NCBI GenBank assembly: GCA_023053575.1
Contig: JAKZAP010000017.1
Location: 6,269,501 to 6,333,500, forward strand
Direction: 5' to 3'
Source of the DNA: Branchinecta lynchi
Lineage: Eukaryota; Arthropoda; Branchiopoda; Anostraca; Branchinectidae
DNA length: 64,000 nt
Part shown: piece by piece, positions 41,401 to 64,000 of the stretch
How the letters are laid out: the number at the start of each line of letters is the position of its first letter
Position numbering within the stretch: position 1 is the first letter of the stretch
The notes under the pieces: model-generated
Told to the model about the DNA's origin: nothing
The model's input: the letters and a program-made list of their open reading frames with translations, nothing else
The model's database searches: none
Made by a program: the position numbers and the translations under genes

Positions 41401-43835
41401 TTTATTTGTCGAACAACCAGCGGAGATTCCCAACGTCACTACTTGATTCCCGACGAAAAAAACAAAAATCCCTTACAGGAGTCAAAATAATTCAGTGGAT
41501 TGAAATAAAAGGTATAAAAATAAGTTGGCTGTTCAGTTAAACTTTAATGGAAAGGTGAAAAGCAGTTTACCTTTCAGTAGTTTTCGGGATGTGCATTGAC
41601 AGTGACTCCAGAGATGGACGAATCCGATCATAAAAGGATTCGAAAGCTAGGCTAGGTACAAATCCGATTCCGAATCCACCGTTTCATGCTGGGGATTCAA
41701 ATTCGGAATCGAATCCGACCTCAACAAAAATAAAAATATGTAGGCTACATCGGTTACAGTTTAAAATCACATGTGACAAAGAGCGTGTTCCACCCGTACT
41801 ACGCATACCGTAGTACTATGTTACCGTAGTTACTTACCGTAGTTACTACGCATGACGTCATGAATTCTGGCTTTTTGCCGTCAAGGCTGGAACGATTTTT
41901 CTATTTTCCAGCAGAATCTCACGCCAGGGGCGAATCCGACCAATCACGTTACAGAGATGCGTAGTAACTACGCTTACTACGCTCCCGAGCATGGTAAGCA
42001 AATAGTAACTATTAGTTACTATTCCGACAAGGTTGGAACGGTCAGCGTAGTAACTTTTCGTGACGATGGAACGGAAATAGTAACTAATAGCAACTATTGT
42101 TAGAAGAGTGGAACACGCTCAAAAAAGCGCTCATCCCTAAGGCAAATGAGACGGTTAACAGGAGGGTGCAAAACATCTTTCTAGGTTTTCATGTGTGCTT
42201 GTTATAGTAAGGATTTCCTCTTGGCAACCAGAATTTGGGGCTCTTTAAGCACAATACCTTGAGCACGGTGTGTAACAATTGGGAAAAGATTAGAAACTGG
42301 AGCGGAGTCGTAAGATTTAAAGTTTGGAATCCGAGACCGAATCCGAATCCAGCCTGACAAGCAGAAGATTCGAATCCGAATCCGGATTCACCCATCTCCG
42401 CGTGACGCCAGAATGTAGCAAATGTCCTCCATGGGGAATAGCGGGAAAGGATATTGGCAAGCAACAGGGTTTACCGCTTGAAAGAAGTATCATAATACGC
42501 TTCTGAAGTTAGAAGTACGTTTGGGGCTCCTAGAGACCATTAGCCTACTCCTTCTAACCTATAGATATATCTGAAAGGTACATTACCTCCTTTATGAACT
42601 ATGCTCTCCTTCAGCGCAGCTAACACAACCTCTTTCGGCTTGTCTCTTAAATTCTGCCAAAGCTTTGAAAAATCCCGCTCTCCATTTTCATTTATTCCAT
42701 CAGATGAAATTGTCATGAGCTTCTTCACGTACTCACTCCTTTCAAGGATATCCATCATTTCAATCTTCCCACCGCTAATTTTCTGTGCTGTCCGGTACAC
42801 CATCACGTGATCATACGCGGTTTTTGGTTCTGTTGTGTCATACACATTTTTAGTCCTAGCATGGGGCTCGGCTGACCCTGAAATACTTCCGAACTTCGTT
42901 TCCGACTTGCTGCGCTTTAGATTATCTTTTCTGGGATCATCAGAATCTTTCAACAGCCCCATAAAGGGACTTGTTTCAACTGGGGCGGAAGGGGATGGGG
43001 ATCTTAGCTGTTCAGGCATTGAATTCAAAGCGAGATTTGGCATACCGATTTCCTTCACTTCGTTTTCTCGCGACTGGCATTCTCGTATGACCTCGTTCAA
43101 TTTCACTCGCTGGAAACATTCAGTTTCAATAACTGGCCTCATACTGCCTGCTGAGCTAAAGTAGTACTGATCAACTTCATTTAGGTCTTTTAAGCTATCT
43201 TCGTCAAGTGGCTTCGATTTTGGTTCAACATTTTCAACAACTGATTGACTGCTTGAGAAATAAATCTTGTCAATTTCATTTAGATCTTCTGGAGCCTTGT
43301 ACGACTCAATGGGGGATATATCCTTGAAAGCTGATGATGCAGATGCTACTTTCCCAAAAAATTGTTCTTCAATGTGGTTTCCTTGTATTTCCTGTTTTAT
43401 GCTGAGGTCCTGTTCAGCTGGGATAATTTTATTCATGTCCTGAACCACGTAGCTTGTATCCGCGACCTCTGTTTTGACCTCAACCGCTCCTTTCACAATT
43501 GATTCAATGTCTGGGCTTCCTGACGATGAGGACTTATTGGTCCTACTGCTTTTGCTCTGCTCGGGACTGTTCATGGAATCAAGGCGAATGGATCCAAAAT
43601 TTGTCATGTAAAATTTCTCAGCCTTTGCTTCTACTGTGCTTGGTGAGGATCCAGTTGACTGAAACTCAGCAAGCATATCATCAGGCTCCATATCTCCACT
43701 TTTCATTTTCTGTCTAATAATCTTTGCTTCTTCTACCAAGTTTGCATATTTCTCAACAACGTCAACAGGTTTTTCTAAAGATATTACTTCTTCTGCTCCA
43801 TCTTCATCCCAAAATCCAGAATCTGGAGCTGCCAT
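29278..43835 (-). CDS. RPUSD3/4: RluA-type RNA pseudouridine synthase, RPUSD3/RPUSD4 group (whole gene, six coding exons)
   Basis: Joined exons 43,835-42,587, 40,382-40,224, 35,343-35,224, 33,171-33,047, 30,907-30,752 and 29,469-29,278 give a continuous 666-residue frame with matching phases. Residues 1-416 are an acidic, serine-rich extension with no recognised domain. The catalytic fold starts near 417 (EDFLILNKPYG) and carries the RluA signature VHRLDRNTTG with the catalytic aspartate near 465, and ETGIKHQIRVHL with GDHKYS near 570-595. Family members isomerise uridine to pseudouridine; RPUSD3 and RPUSD4 act on mitochondrial rRNA, mRNA or tRNA. Segments such as AITKGVP, GTIQ and PPPLFRKVL look closer to what I recall of RPUSD3, but HRLD is intact here, whereas I recall human RPUSD3 as altered at that motif. 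Human relatives are about 350-380 residues, so the extension is unusual. Introns of 0.8-7.3 kb are full of repeats. Confidence 0.88.
29891..30312. mobile_element. hAT-like MITE with perfect 8-bp target duplication
   Basis: The ends CAGAGATGGGCGAATCCG and, inverted, CAGAGATTGGCGAATCTG bracket 422 bp rich in GAATCCG/CGGATTC half-palindromes. The exact repeat ATATTAAC lies on both sides (29,883-29,890 and 30,313-30,320). Eight-bp duplications and CAGAGATGG-type ends characterise hAT transposons. No ORF; it lies in intron 5 of the pseudouridine synthase gene. Confidence 0.85.
30313..30751. other. Intron 5 remainder, nothing recognised
   Basis: About 30,400-30,500 shares words (TTTCTTGATCAGC; GGTTGCACTTMCGGCAA; CCGTC) with 25,750-25,850, a dispersed-repeat fragment. 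No exon besides those listed. Confidence 0.4.
30752..30907 (-). CDS. RPUSD3/4: Pseudouridine synthase exon 5 (KHQIRVHL segment)
   Basis: The exon lies between TTCTTTAG and the donor GTGAGA, phase 0 at both ends, 52 codons. It encodes VLSQTKANSAALLVVRP, ETGIKHQIRVHLSLG, TPILGDHKYS and SFAPQ. The P-x-TG-(R/I)-x-HQ-(I/L)-R-x-H block is conserved in all RluA-family synthases and contacts the RNA and active site. Confidence 0.95.
30908..31394. other. Intron 4 stretch, nothing recognised
   Basis: No exon or repeat boundary supported. Confidence 0.35.
31395..31690 (+). mobile_element. LINE RT C-terminal fragment (LEYACPVWH family)
   Basis: The frame LLGVTLTNDLKWDAHI, ILKQASPCIAVLKLL, YVSFIRPILEYACPVWHIGL and RIENTKKRALM is the RT thumb region of a non-LTR element. 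Close relatives lie at 38,905-39,345 and 59,141-59,420. 5'-truncated and decayed downstream. Confidence 0.85.
31850..32011 (+). repeat. TTAAAGGACC-family repeat copy
   Basis: AAACTGTTTCCCTGTTTTCGC..GGGTTAAAACAGCCAA..AGTAAATAGTGCGAGGGGTCCTT matches 28,403-28,560 inverted and 10,355-10,486 directly. Confidence 0.5.
32012..32329. other. Intron 4 stretch, nothing recognised
   Basis: No coding or repeat signal beyond a C-rich patch near 32,145. Confidence 0.35.
32330..32839 (-). mobile_element. LINE C-terminal fragment with 3' tail (TTCA)n
   Basis: The minus frame 32,839-32,451 encodes RKICEEAVKSAAKGIRYGY, YTAFCAPYVNFLAGH and RRIRSTYFRYLRFLLYLP, RT-thumb-like sequence. The 3' tail contains CTTACGCCCTTGGGCAGTGCG and ends in TTCATTCATTCATTCA (32,333-32,352 on the plus strand). 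The same tail occurs at 45,024-45,130. Confidence 0.7.
33047..33171 (-). CDS. RPUSD3/4: Pseudouridine synthase exon 4
   Basis: Found by reading between TTTACTTCAG and GTGAGG on the minus strand; two bases complete a split glycine codon and 41 codons follow. It encodes GTIQIPMRESTIDGRERM and LPGAKKPRVKTFEAVTNFK. This is the variable insert between the YLAIT strand and the KHQ block, and its phases join exons 3 and 5 exactly. It is too short to stand out as an ORF. Confidence 0.88.
33172..34329. other. Intron 3 stretch with repeat remnants
   Basis: About 33,186-33,225 (CTTAAAGCACACCTCGCACTATTTACT) and 33,640-33,770 (GGTGTCCTTTAACTACAATATTC..CTGTTTTAAGCCTGTTTCC) are pieces of the TTAAAGGACC family. 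No exon is recognised. Confidence 0.4.
34330..34500 (-). mobile_element. Poly(A)-tailed LINE 3' end (short copy)
   Basis: A T-run of about 25 (34,330-34,355) is followed by GCATCTTTTCTAATTTC and GACTCCTCCTCCACTCAGTACGG, matching the order of words after the T-run at 37,481-37,640. It is read as the minus-strand 3' end of a poly(A)-type LINE. Confidence 0.6.
34597..34640 (-). ncRNA. Degenerate hammerhead motif (copy C)
   Basis: Stem I GAGC/GCUC, stem II ACCCUU/AAGGG and GAA are kept, but the CUGANGA box reads CCGAAAA and U16.1 is C. Inactive by inspection. Confidence 0.55.
34905..35207. repeat. Element with ~25-bp minisatellite core (copy 2)
   Basis: Same ends as 13,418-13,736 (GGCCAGTCGGTAAAAAATAAC..GCGCGAAGCGCC; right end GGTCGGTAAAAATTACCAGCC, C-run, ACATTTTGGCTAGTAACG). 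It ends about 17 bp from the splice donor of exon 3 of the pseudouridine synthase. Confidence 0.7.
35224..35343 (-). CDS. RPUSD3/4: Pseudouridine synthase exon 3
   Basis: The exon lies between CTGTTTTAG and the donor GTATTT on the minus strand, 120 nt. It completes NTTG-G and encodes MILAKTQQAAKTYHDM, LQEGQIEKQYLAITKGVPNP and LR. The segment after the catalytic loop (L-A-K-T..A..Y..M..G.I.K.YLAI) is standard in RluA-type synthases. The open frame runs on into a minisatellite; the donor is inferred from phase and from the start of repeat DNA. Confidence 0.88.
35479..36153 (-). mobile_element. AAAGTTTAAC-family TIR element (copy 3), carrying a nested snapback element
   Basis: The ends AAAGTTTAACTGAAAACCC and, inverted, AAATTTAACCGAAAAGGC give 675 bp; subtracting the insert at 35,798-36,027 leaves about 445 bp, matching other copies. 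Intron 2 of the pseudouridine synthase gene. Confidence 0.65.
35798..36027. mobile_element. Snapback MITE, GGTNNNTTTACACACTGCG ends
   Basis: GGTTTACACACTGCGTAAAA, then two direct copies of ATCCGAGCGTATTTT and AGCACGTTT on the left, is mirrored on the right through TTTTACGCAGTGTGTAAATGG. Nearly the whole 230 bp is one inverted repeat. No ORF. Confidence 0.75.
36154..36554. repeat. Inverted relative of 20,080-20,195
   Basis: About 36,390-36,510 contains the reverse complement of the block near 20,080-20,195 (AGCCTCGTTTTTGTTGCA; GGACTGATTCTTTC; GGCAGCGCTTCTCGAGAA). The remainder is not recognised. Confidence 0.5.
36555..37170 (+). mobile_element. LINE RT N-terminal and palm region (frameshifted)
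   Basis: Read across frame changes: NFYNKILRSGQYPKKWKVGF with ITPIPKK, DFTGVRPISVTSVFSRVYEG, SLIAIDFKKAFDLVDT (RT motif 3, first catalytic Asp region) and SRGVPQGTVLGPPCFL (motif 4). It stops at ITINDV, just before the catalytic FVDD box, which reappears at 38,905 beyond an insertion. Confidence 0.85.
37470..38800 (-). mobile_element. Poly(A)-tailed LINE, 3' half, inserted inside the other LINE
   Basis: A T-run of about 28 (37,481-37,509) is the poly(A) tail of a minus-strand copy. The interior near 38,686-38,405 encodes a C-terminus with EEGVKVETSEEKSKILRL, SICFVVVKLCVHVWKRRKK and LDKMVTLNSERLEWKRKMDR. The VxLCVHVWKRRK segment resembles the C-terminal tail of poly(A) LINE ORF2 proteins, though I cannot name the clade. 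5'-truncated. Confidence 0.6.
38905..39345 (+). mobile_element. LINE RT catalytic and thumb region (continuation of 36,555-37,170)
   Basis: The frame begins WNFVDDLSLAEVVG, containing the RT catalytic FVDD box. It continues VNSDKSTILTISF, ITLHGIIVSSDMSWEENT, ILKKANSSMSMVKKLKQF and VHSLLEYACQAWHYGL. Same family as 31,395 and 59,141. Order and strand fit a single element split by the insertion at 37,470-38,800. Confidence 0.85.
39346..40223. repeat. LINE tail remnant and truncated AAAGTTTAAC-family element
   Basis: Weak LINE-like sequence to about 39,560 is followed by about 39,590-39,988 (CAGACG..AATTTGAATTTCAA; CGAAGTAACGC; AACTAGACAGTCGG; right end GTTCGGTCAAACTTT), an end-truncated member of the TIR family seen at 57,561-58,091. 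Nothing else before exon 2. Confidence 0.45.
40224..40382 (-). CDS. RPUSD3/4: Pseudouridine synthase exon 2 (catalytic motif)
   Basis: The exon lies between TTTTCTTGTAG and the donor GTAAGT on the minus strand, 159 nt. It encodes EDFLILNKPYGMAVHG, LTLVKYLDELSKLL and KLYTVHRLDRNTTG. HRLD-x-x-T-(S/T)-G is the RluA catalytic loop; the aspartate attacks the target uridine. NKPxG is the other family signature. Confidence 0.95.
40726..41545 (+). mobile_element. AAAGTTTAAC-family TIR element (copy 4), interrupted by a MITE
   Basis: The left end AAAGGTTAACAGAATAGGGC and inverted right end AAAGTTTAACTGAACAGCC span 820 bp, about 520 bp without the MITE at 41,052-41,350. Intron 1 of the pseudouridine synthase gene. 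Confidence 0.65.
41052..41350. mobile_element. GAGCGTGTTCCA MITE (copy 2), TAA duplication
   Basis: The ends GAGCGTGTTCCACCC and, inverted, GAGCGTGTTCCATCC are flanked on both sides by TAA (41,049-41,051; 41,351-41,353). 299 bp, near-palindromic interior. Confidence 0.82.
41609..42400. mobile_element. hAT-like MITE (second copy), interrupted by a MITE
   Basis: The left end CAGAGATGGACGAATCCG and the inverted right end CGGAGATGGGTGAATCCG match the element at 29,891. Flanks AGTGACTC and CGTGACGC agree at 6 of 8 positions, a worn 8-bp duplication. The interior is split by the MITE at 41,781-42,120. Confidence 0.75.
41781..42120. mobile_element. GAGCGTGTTCCA MITE (copy 3, inverted), AAA duplication
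   Basis: GAGCGTGTTCCACCC on the left, CACTCTTCTAAC inverted on the right, AAA on both sides. The interior is the reverse complement of copies 1 and 2. It lies wholly inside the hAT-like element, so it is the younger insertion. Confidence 0.82.
42587..43835 (-). CDS. RPUSD3/4: Pseudouridine synthase exon 1 (N-terminal extension)
   Basis: ATG at 43,835 (AAGATGG context) follows a candidate acceptor TTTCTTTGCAG ten bases upstream, so a 5' UTR exon lies further right. The upstream frame extension begins with TTG and was not used. The exon ends before GTAATG in phase 1. It encodes 416 residues: MAAPDSGFWDEDGAEE, an early helix-prone segment, then low-complexity acidic/serine-rich sequence. Three short acidic-aromatic motifs occur: IEEQFFG (155-161), DLNEIDKIYFSS (184-195) and DLNEVDQYYFSS (217-228). 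No mitochondrial presequence is obvious. The last 50 residues lead straight into the catalytic domain (VVLAALKESIVHKG-EDFLILNKP). Confidence 0.85.
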
Positions 43836-43845
43836 CTTAGAAAAT

Positions 43846-45530
43846 CTGCAAAGAAACAAAGGAGTGATTCCAAGAACCTAGGATATTCAGACTTATAGCG
43901 CTTACTCGTCGCCCTAGGTGCATTAAATTGCGGATGATTTCCTGACAGAATAATCAAAAGCTTAGTCTAGAGCCAAGTGTTTAAGCTTAAGTTTAACATG
44001 ACGAATACAGTGAACCTGGTGGTCTAGCAATTTCAGTGGAAACTTTATAATGTTATATAATTTGTTAGAACTGCATTTAAGCTTCCTTTTGCTATCAAGC
44101 ATTCAAACACTTGATTAGGCCTACTCCTTGGACAGCGTATTCTGAACCTTCGGGCAATGGTCAGGCACTTGGACAGATATATCCCCACCCATCGCCTGTG
44201 AAATTGTAAGTGAGGTACACTGGCAATCATTTTCTGCTGTATCCTTCCCATTTCTGAACTCGGTTATTAGACAGTTTTATCCCAGAAACTGGTTCTTTCA
44301 CAAATTTCACTCCCATGAGAGGTACCCAACCTCAAATTTATACGACCTCAAACTTGGCTTGAAAACCTTACAAGGACATTTCTGAGCAGTCCAAAAGGTC
44401 CTGGGTCACTCAGGGTTTCCTTCTTGACAATTAGGACTGCATCGAAATTTCCTTTCAAACTTTTTTGGCCAGATTCGAGGTTGTGTAAATTCAAAGTTTG
44501 ATGCAAACCAATGTCATTGATCAATGTCAATGACAGTGAATCAGCACTGAATGTTTTACATACGCTAACCCAATTCTGATCTTTACTTTACTCATGCCAA
44601 ACTTCCACTGCACCCCCCCCCCCAACTTTTTGAGATTCTGTAAAAATTTCGAATGGTGGCACATAACTTTACTAAAATGATTTGGCAATTTTTTATATCG
44701 GAATTATTTGGTATACTTACGAGAAATTTGGTAGTTATACAGAGTCCCAAATAGGCTATCAGTACGAATCTGTTTGGTACAATGATCGGAAATCGGTATA
44801 ATTGACAGGATTCGATAGTTATCCCAAAGACTGTGAGCGAATTTGCTGAAATTATACGATAATTTTTCGATGCCAGAACTATTCGGTATATTTAGGGAGA
44901 TTCGGAAGTTACACAGAATCCCGAATATGCTATTGGTCCAAAACTATTCTGTATCACACTTGGAATTTGGTACTTTATTTGGTGTAATTTTCAGCATTTG
45001 GTAGTTACCACGAATCCCCACTGAATGAAAGAAGGATTTGTAATGCACTGCCCAAGGGCGTAAGTCTGGCATAAGTCGCAGAAGTGTAGTGGATAAAGAA
45101 ATATAAATTAATAAAAAAAACACTCAACAAATATTTTCCATAAACATAGCCCTACCCTATCCGGCATATAGGAGACACAGAAAAATATAACTCTACTGTA
45201 TAACGATAGTGGTCGTTCCTCTGTTCCTTCCACTTCCTTCCTTCACTGAAAAGAAAGCCGTATGTAAGTAAGGTTTTGAATAACGCGCGAGGAACGAATT
45301 TTATTCTGATCAGTTTACTTTACCCCTGCGCAGAGTGTTTTGCTGGATCTGTCGACCTCAAAAAGAAAAGAAGAAACCGCTGAAGTTTCGTAAATATTGC
45401 GGAAGGTTTAAGTTGTAAGTGGCTTTAGTTTTCAGTTGTTCCTGTCAAGTTCCTGTTCCTAGTGGGTAGTCTGTGCTTGTTGTTTTTAAGATTCCGTGGA
45501 ATACTAGAAATACTTGGGATGATAAATATT
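43846..45530. other. Divergent 5' flank between the pseudouridine synthase and PRPF8
   Basis: No coding exon. A C-run is at 44,613-44,622. A ~176-bp unit with ATTCGGTATA..GGAGATTCGG..AGTTACACAGAATCCC words is repeated at about 44,698 and 44,874. A LINE 3' tail lies at 45,024-45,130. The stretch 45,330-45,412 before TTGTAAGT could be a non-coding first exon of PRPF8, but nothing proves it. Confidence 0.35.
45024..45130 (-). mobile_element. LINE 3' tail (same family as 32,330-32,839)
   Basis: GCACTGCCCAAGGGCGTAAGT..GATAAAGAAATATAAA..CAAATATTTTCCATAAA matches 32,356-32,448 in order. Only the 3' UTR is present. Confidence 0.65.
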
Positions 45531-45610
45531 TCTTCAGCCCAAGCTGACTGTAAATCATGTTTGATGGTGCAAAACGGATACGTCAGCCTGACGTCAGCTG
45601 AATTTTATTG

Positions 45611-45654
45611 GAGCTATAGTTTGGTCCTTCTTGGTAAAGGTCCTTTTCCGGCTG
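45611..45654 (-). ncRNA. Degenerate hammerhead motif (copy D)
   Basis: The minus strand reads CAGC CGGAAAA GGACCUUU ACCAAG AAGGACC AAA CUAU A GCUC. CUGANGA and GAA are both altered, so it is inactive. Confidence 0.5.
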
Positions 45655-45883
45655 AAAACCCCGCTTAAGTTGGAAACAAAAACTTGTGGGAACACAAGTG
45701 TTTTGCTTGTTCAGCATCCCTTTTCTTTTCTATTGTGTAGTTGCTCCTCCCATAGAGTGGAGCTTAACTACAAAGTGTCACTTGTTATCCCTTAACTCCC
45801 AGCATATCGAGTCCAGCAGCCAATGAGCAGCCAATGAGCAGCCTAGGTGTTTCCCACAATTTTTTTCCAACTTGAACGGTTTT

Positions 45884-45927
45884 GAGCCTGAAGAGGACCC
45901 TTGCCAAGAAGGGCCAAAATATAGCTC
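45884..45927 (+). ncRNA. Near-intact hammerhead motif (copy E)
   Basis: GAGC, CUGAAGA, stem II GG(A)CCCUU/AAGGGCC with loop GCCAAG, then AAA, AUAU, A and GCUC. The only core change is G12 to A. Stem I and stem II are fully paired apart from the bulged A. Confidence 0.65.
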
Positions 45928-45948
45928 AAATAAAATTCAGCTGATGTA

Positions 45949-46584
45949 CTGGAGCCTATACTATTTCCGTTGGTTTCTATTTCCGTCAGCACCAGACGGA
46001 ATTTGTTTTGTAGCTTAGATGTACCTTAGATGCACCACAACCTGTCTAAAATAGTTAAACTTGTTGAAAGATGTGTGTTTAAAATCAGATTCACTGATTA
46101 ATCTTTCTAAATTCAGATATTTAGGCACTGTTGTGACGCAAATAGTATCACTGCATCCCACATCGTTGTACAAGAGAGTCGACTTCAATTTCTGTAAGTC
46201 AAAAACAGCCCAAAAAGACAAAGATCTTCTCTGTTTAAAACACTGTTTTTCAATTATTGAATTCGTATTTGTTTCTAACAATCATACAGTTTGCTTTCAT
46301 ATTTTTCCAAGTCCACCTAGGTTAAACAATGATTGTGGGACGTCCAGCCGTAACGGTAACAAAGTCCCCAGAAATTTGTTGGGTCATCACAGAAAATAAT
46401 ATACTGGCAAAGCAGCTTGCACGCTATTATCTCGTGTGGAAACCTAGGATGAAGAAGAAGAAGATGGCTTTCTTTTGATGTATTGTTGACTTTTTTTGGA
46501 AATTTCTGTGGTGAGGAAAAGAGAACCAAAGCTGACCAATGGAATAGACAGGTTAACTTCTGATGGAAATAGTATAGGCTCCAG
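45949..46584. mobile_element. TIR element with perfect 20-bp ends and TA duplication
   Basis: CTGGAGCCTATACTATTTCC at the left end is repeated exactly, inverted, at the right end, and TA flanks both sides (45,947-45,948; 46,585-46,586). Removing it rejoins AGCTGATGTA-TCTGCC, the normal tail of the hammerhead arm. 636 bp with no transposase; Tc1/mariner-type by TSD. Confidence 0.85.
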
Positions 46585-46620
46585 TATCTGCCTTGCACCA
46601 TCAAATACCAAAAATAGTTT

Positions 46621-47090
46621 TTTTCTGCAGTAGCTGCAAAGTACAGTAGGCTATGCTTGTTTTTGAACACATAACAACCAATTTTGACTCCACCTTTTGT
46701 CCATCCTTTTTTTTCTTCTAAATCTAAATAATAAAGTAAACAATCAAGAATTTATATCAACTAAGACAGGCTAGTGTTTCAGATTTCTGTTGACGTAAAT
46801 AATGAAATCAATCAGATTCATTTGGTGCTGTGGATAAGTGATGATAGCTGACAGGCATCAAAACCAAAGTTCATCAAAATACAGAAACAAATTTTTTCCT
46901 GTCATTACCCCATTTGTGCAGCAAAAAACAGTGGCCATGTAAAAAATTAAGTATCAGCTAGGCCTAGTTACTCAGGACTATTTTTTTTTTCCCTAAAGTG
47001 ATGTGGTATTTAAAGTAAAAGGAATTTTGCCCAAATAAGATATTTATAGTCTGTAGAAGCTTCAGTTATTTATTGCAGGTTTGTTTTCTT
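46621..47090. other. 5' flank of PRPF8, nothing recognised
   Basis: AT-rich, no exon or repeat boundary supported. Confidence 0.35.
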
Positions 47091-47400
47091 TCCCCGATGT
47101 TGATTCTGAACTCTGAAGATTGACAGCCTGACAAGGACCCTTGCCAAGAAAGGCAGAAAAATTGCTACTGAATTGTTGTAGTTGACGTCACGCTGACTTA
47201 CGCGTTTGTATGCATTATTTGAATAAGATGGATACTTGTTGGTGCATGTCTGGACAATTTGAAGTTCTTTACTTCTGTGATTGATGTTCCTTCAGCCCTA
47301 GCTGGCTGCAAATTATATTTGATAATGCAAAATGGATAGGTCAGCTACATTTTACTTGTCAAGGGTCCTCTTCAGGAGTTCAGGCTCAAGCTAGAAAATT
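47091..47400. mobile_element. Inverted-arm element with two worn hammerhead motifs
   Basis: A plus-strand CAGC-type motif (47,125-47,167: CUGACAA, GAA, one base lost from the stem III loop) is followed by its tail. A minus-strand GAGC-type arm follows (47,281-47,395; CCTTCAGCCCTAGCTGGCTGC..GGATAGGTCAGCTACATTTT) whose motif is internally deleted. Here the motifs point toward each other, unlike 52,400-52,815. Confidence 0.55.
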
Positions 47401-48096
47401 AACTTCATTTTTAGCAGCTTCAGCTCATGTTTAATGAATGTTAATGTTTTACATTGTACAATTCCGATTTGACAGTTATAGAGGTGAGAAAAATAAACTA
47501 TGGTAAACTAAAATTTAGCGAAGCTCTACTATATGTTACTTGTTACAGTTATGAAGTCACTGTAAGCTATAGAGCTAAGGAAACTGTAAAAACATCTTAA
47601 TGGTTGTTGGGACACGTTTGAGGTTTGTATTAAACATTAAGACAAAACTGCAGCCCTTCAAATGACAGTGCTATTAACCTGTTGCTAGTTTCCTTGGTTC
47701 TTTCAAAAACAATAGGTTGAGGTTAATTAAAAGATATTCTGTGATCACTAGTTAATTTATTTGTCAGACAATTGTAGTTACAGTTATTTTCGAAAATAGT
47801 GCAATTGCACAGCGAAACAACCTTCATCAACTAAATGTCTGATGCTAAATCAGGCTGGAAGAAGGTGCATGCAGTGACATTTTCTGTCTGCATTTTTCCT
47901 GTCAAGAGAGTCCCCATAAGGAAGTGAATCCTCCTATTTCCATGGTTCCGCTGAGGAATATCCGCATAATGGCTAAAGTACACCAGAGCTGAGTAAGAAA
48001 GGGTGGAAAAATAAATTTCAGCCTAGCGGACCAGACTTACTTGTTTTAGATTTTTAGTTGCTCTAGACACTAGTGACATCTTTGATTTTTTTTCAG
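47401..48096. other. 5' flank or first intron of PRPF8
   Basis: No coding exon; it ends at the acceptor GATTTTTTTTCAG (48,096). Confidence 0.4.
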
Positions 48097-48101
48097 AGTG
48101 C

Positions 48102-64000
<15,899 letters not shown>

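Larger units (their letters stand above)
45530..46620. mobile_element. Inverted-arm element bearing two hammerhead motifs, with nested TIR insert
   Basis: The left arm (45,530-45,655) is the reverse complement of the right arm (45,880-45,948 plus 46,587-46,610). Both include the AGCTGAYGTATCYG and TTGCACCATCAAATAC-type tail and a hammerhead motif pointing outward. A 636-bp element sits inside the right arm. Confidence 0.65.

Noticed and set aside
43836..43859. Upstream start extending exon 1 by eight residues (FLCRFSK-like)
   Set aside because: The first codon would be TTG, not ATG, and the extension crosses a good acceptor site; ATG at 43,835 has a better context.

Overview
The window is eukaryotic nuclear DNA from an animal, most likely an invertebrate. 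Coding exons are short, bounded by GT/AG sites with consistent phases, and separated by introns of up to about 14 kb. The introns and flanks are packed with decayed LINEs, terminal-inverted-repeat (TIR) elements, satellites and long G/C homopolymers. The three genes found are housekeeping genes that do not identify the species.

Layout. (1) About 1-15,320, plus strand: the 3' end of a protein phosphatase 1 catalytic subunit gene. Two coding exons (7153-7296 and 15215-15319) are separated by a 7.9-kb intron full of LINE, TIR and tandem repeats; upstream exons lie outside the window. (2) About 15.3-29.2 kb: no host gene recognised; TIR elements, LINE fragments, minisatellites and a large satellite-bearing element. 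(3) 29,278-43,835, minus strand: a complete RluA-type RNA pseudouridine synthase of the RPUSD3/RPUSD4 group, in six coding exons (666 residues) with an unusually long N-terminal extension. (4) About 43.9-48.1 kb: the divergent 5' flank shared with PRPF8, largely repeats. (5) 48,102-63,433 onward, plus strand: nine coding exons (572 complete codons) of the spliceosome core protein PRPF8, running off the right edge.

The most striking signal outside the genes is a dispersed family of about ten copies of a 44-nt motif. It has the layout of a minimal, Penelope-type hammerhead ribozyme: CUGANGA, stem II, GAA, a one-base-pair stem III and a four-base-pair stem I. Two copies keep every core base. They lie on opposite strands, 174 nt apart, as inverted arms in intron 3 of PRPF8. 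Other copies show ordered decay, and one arm is interrupted by a TIR element with a clean TA duplication.

Several nested insertions can be ordered from target-site duplications (TSDs): a hAT-like element with a perfect 8-bp duplication, a related copy invaded by a second TIR element, a Mutator-like composite with a 10-bp duplication, and a LINE broken by another LINE. The three genes work in unrelated processes (phosphoserine/threonine signalling, mitochondrial RNA modification, pre-mRNA splicing). Nothing suggests co-regulation beyond the divergent arrangement of the last two.
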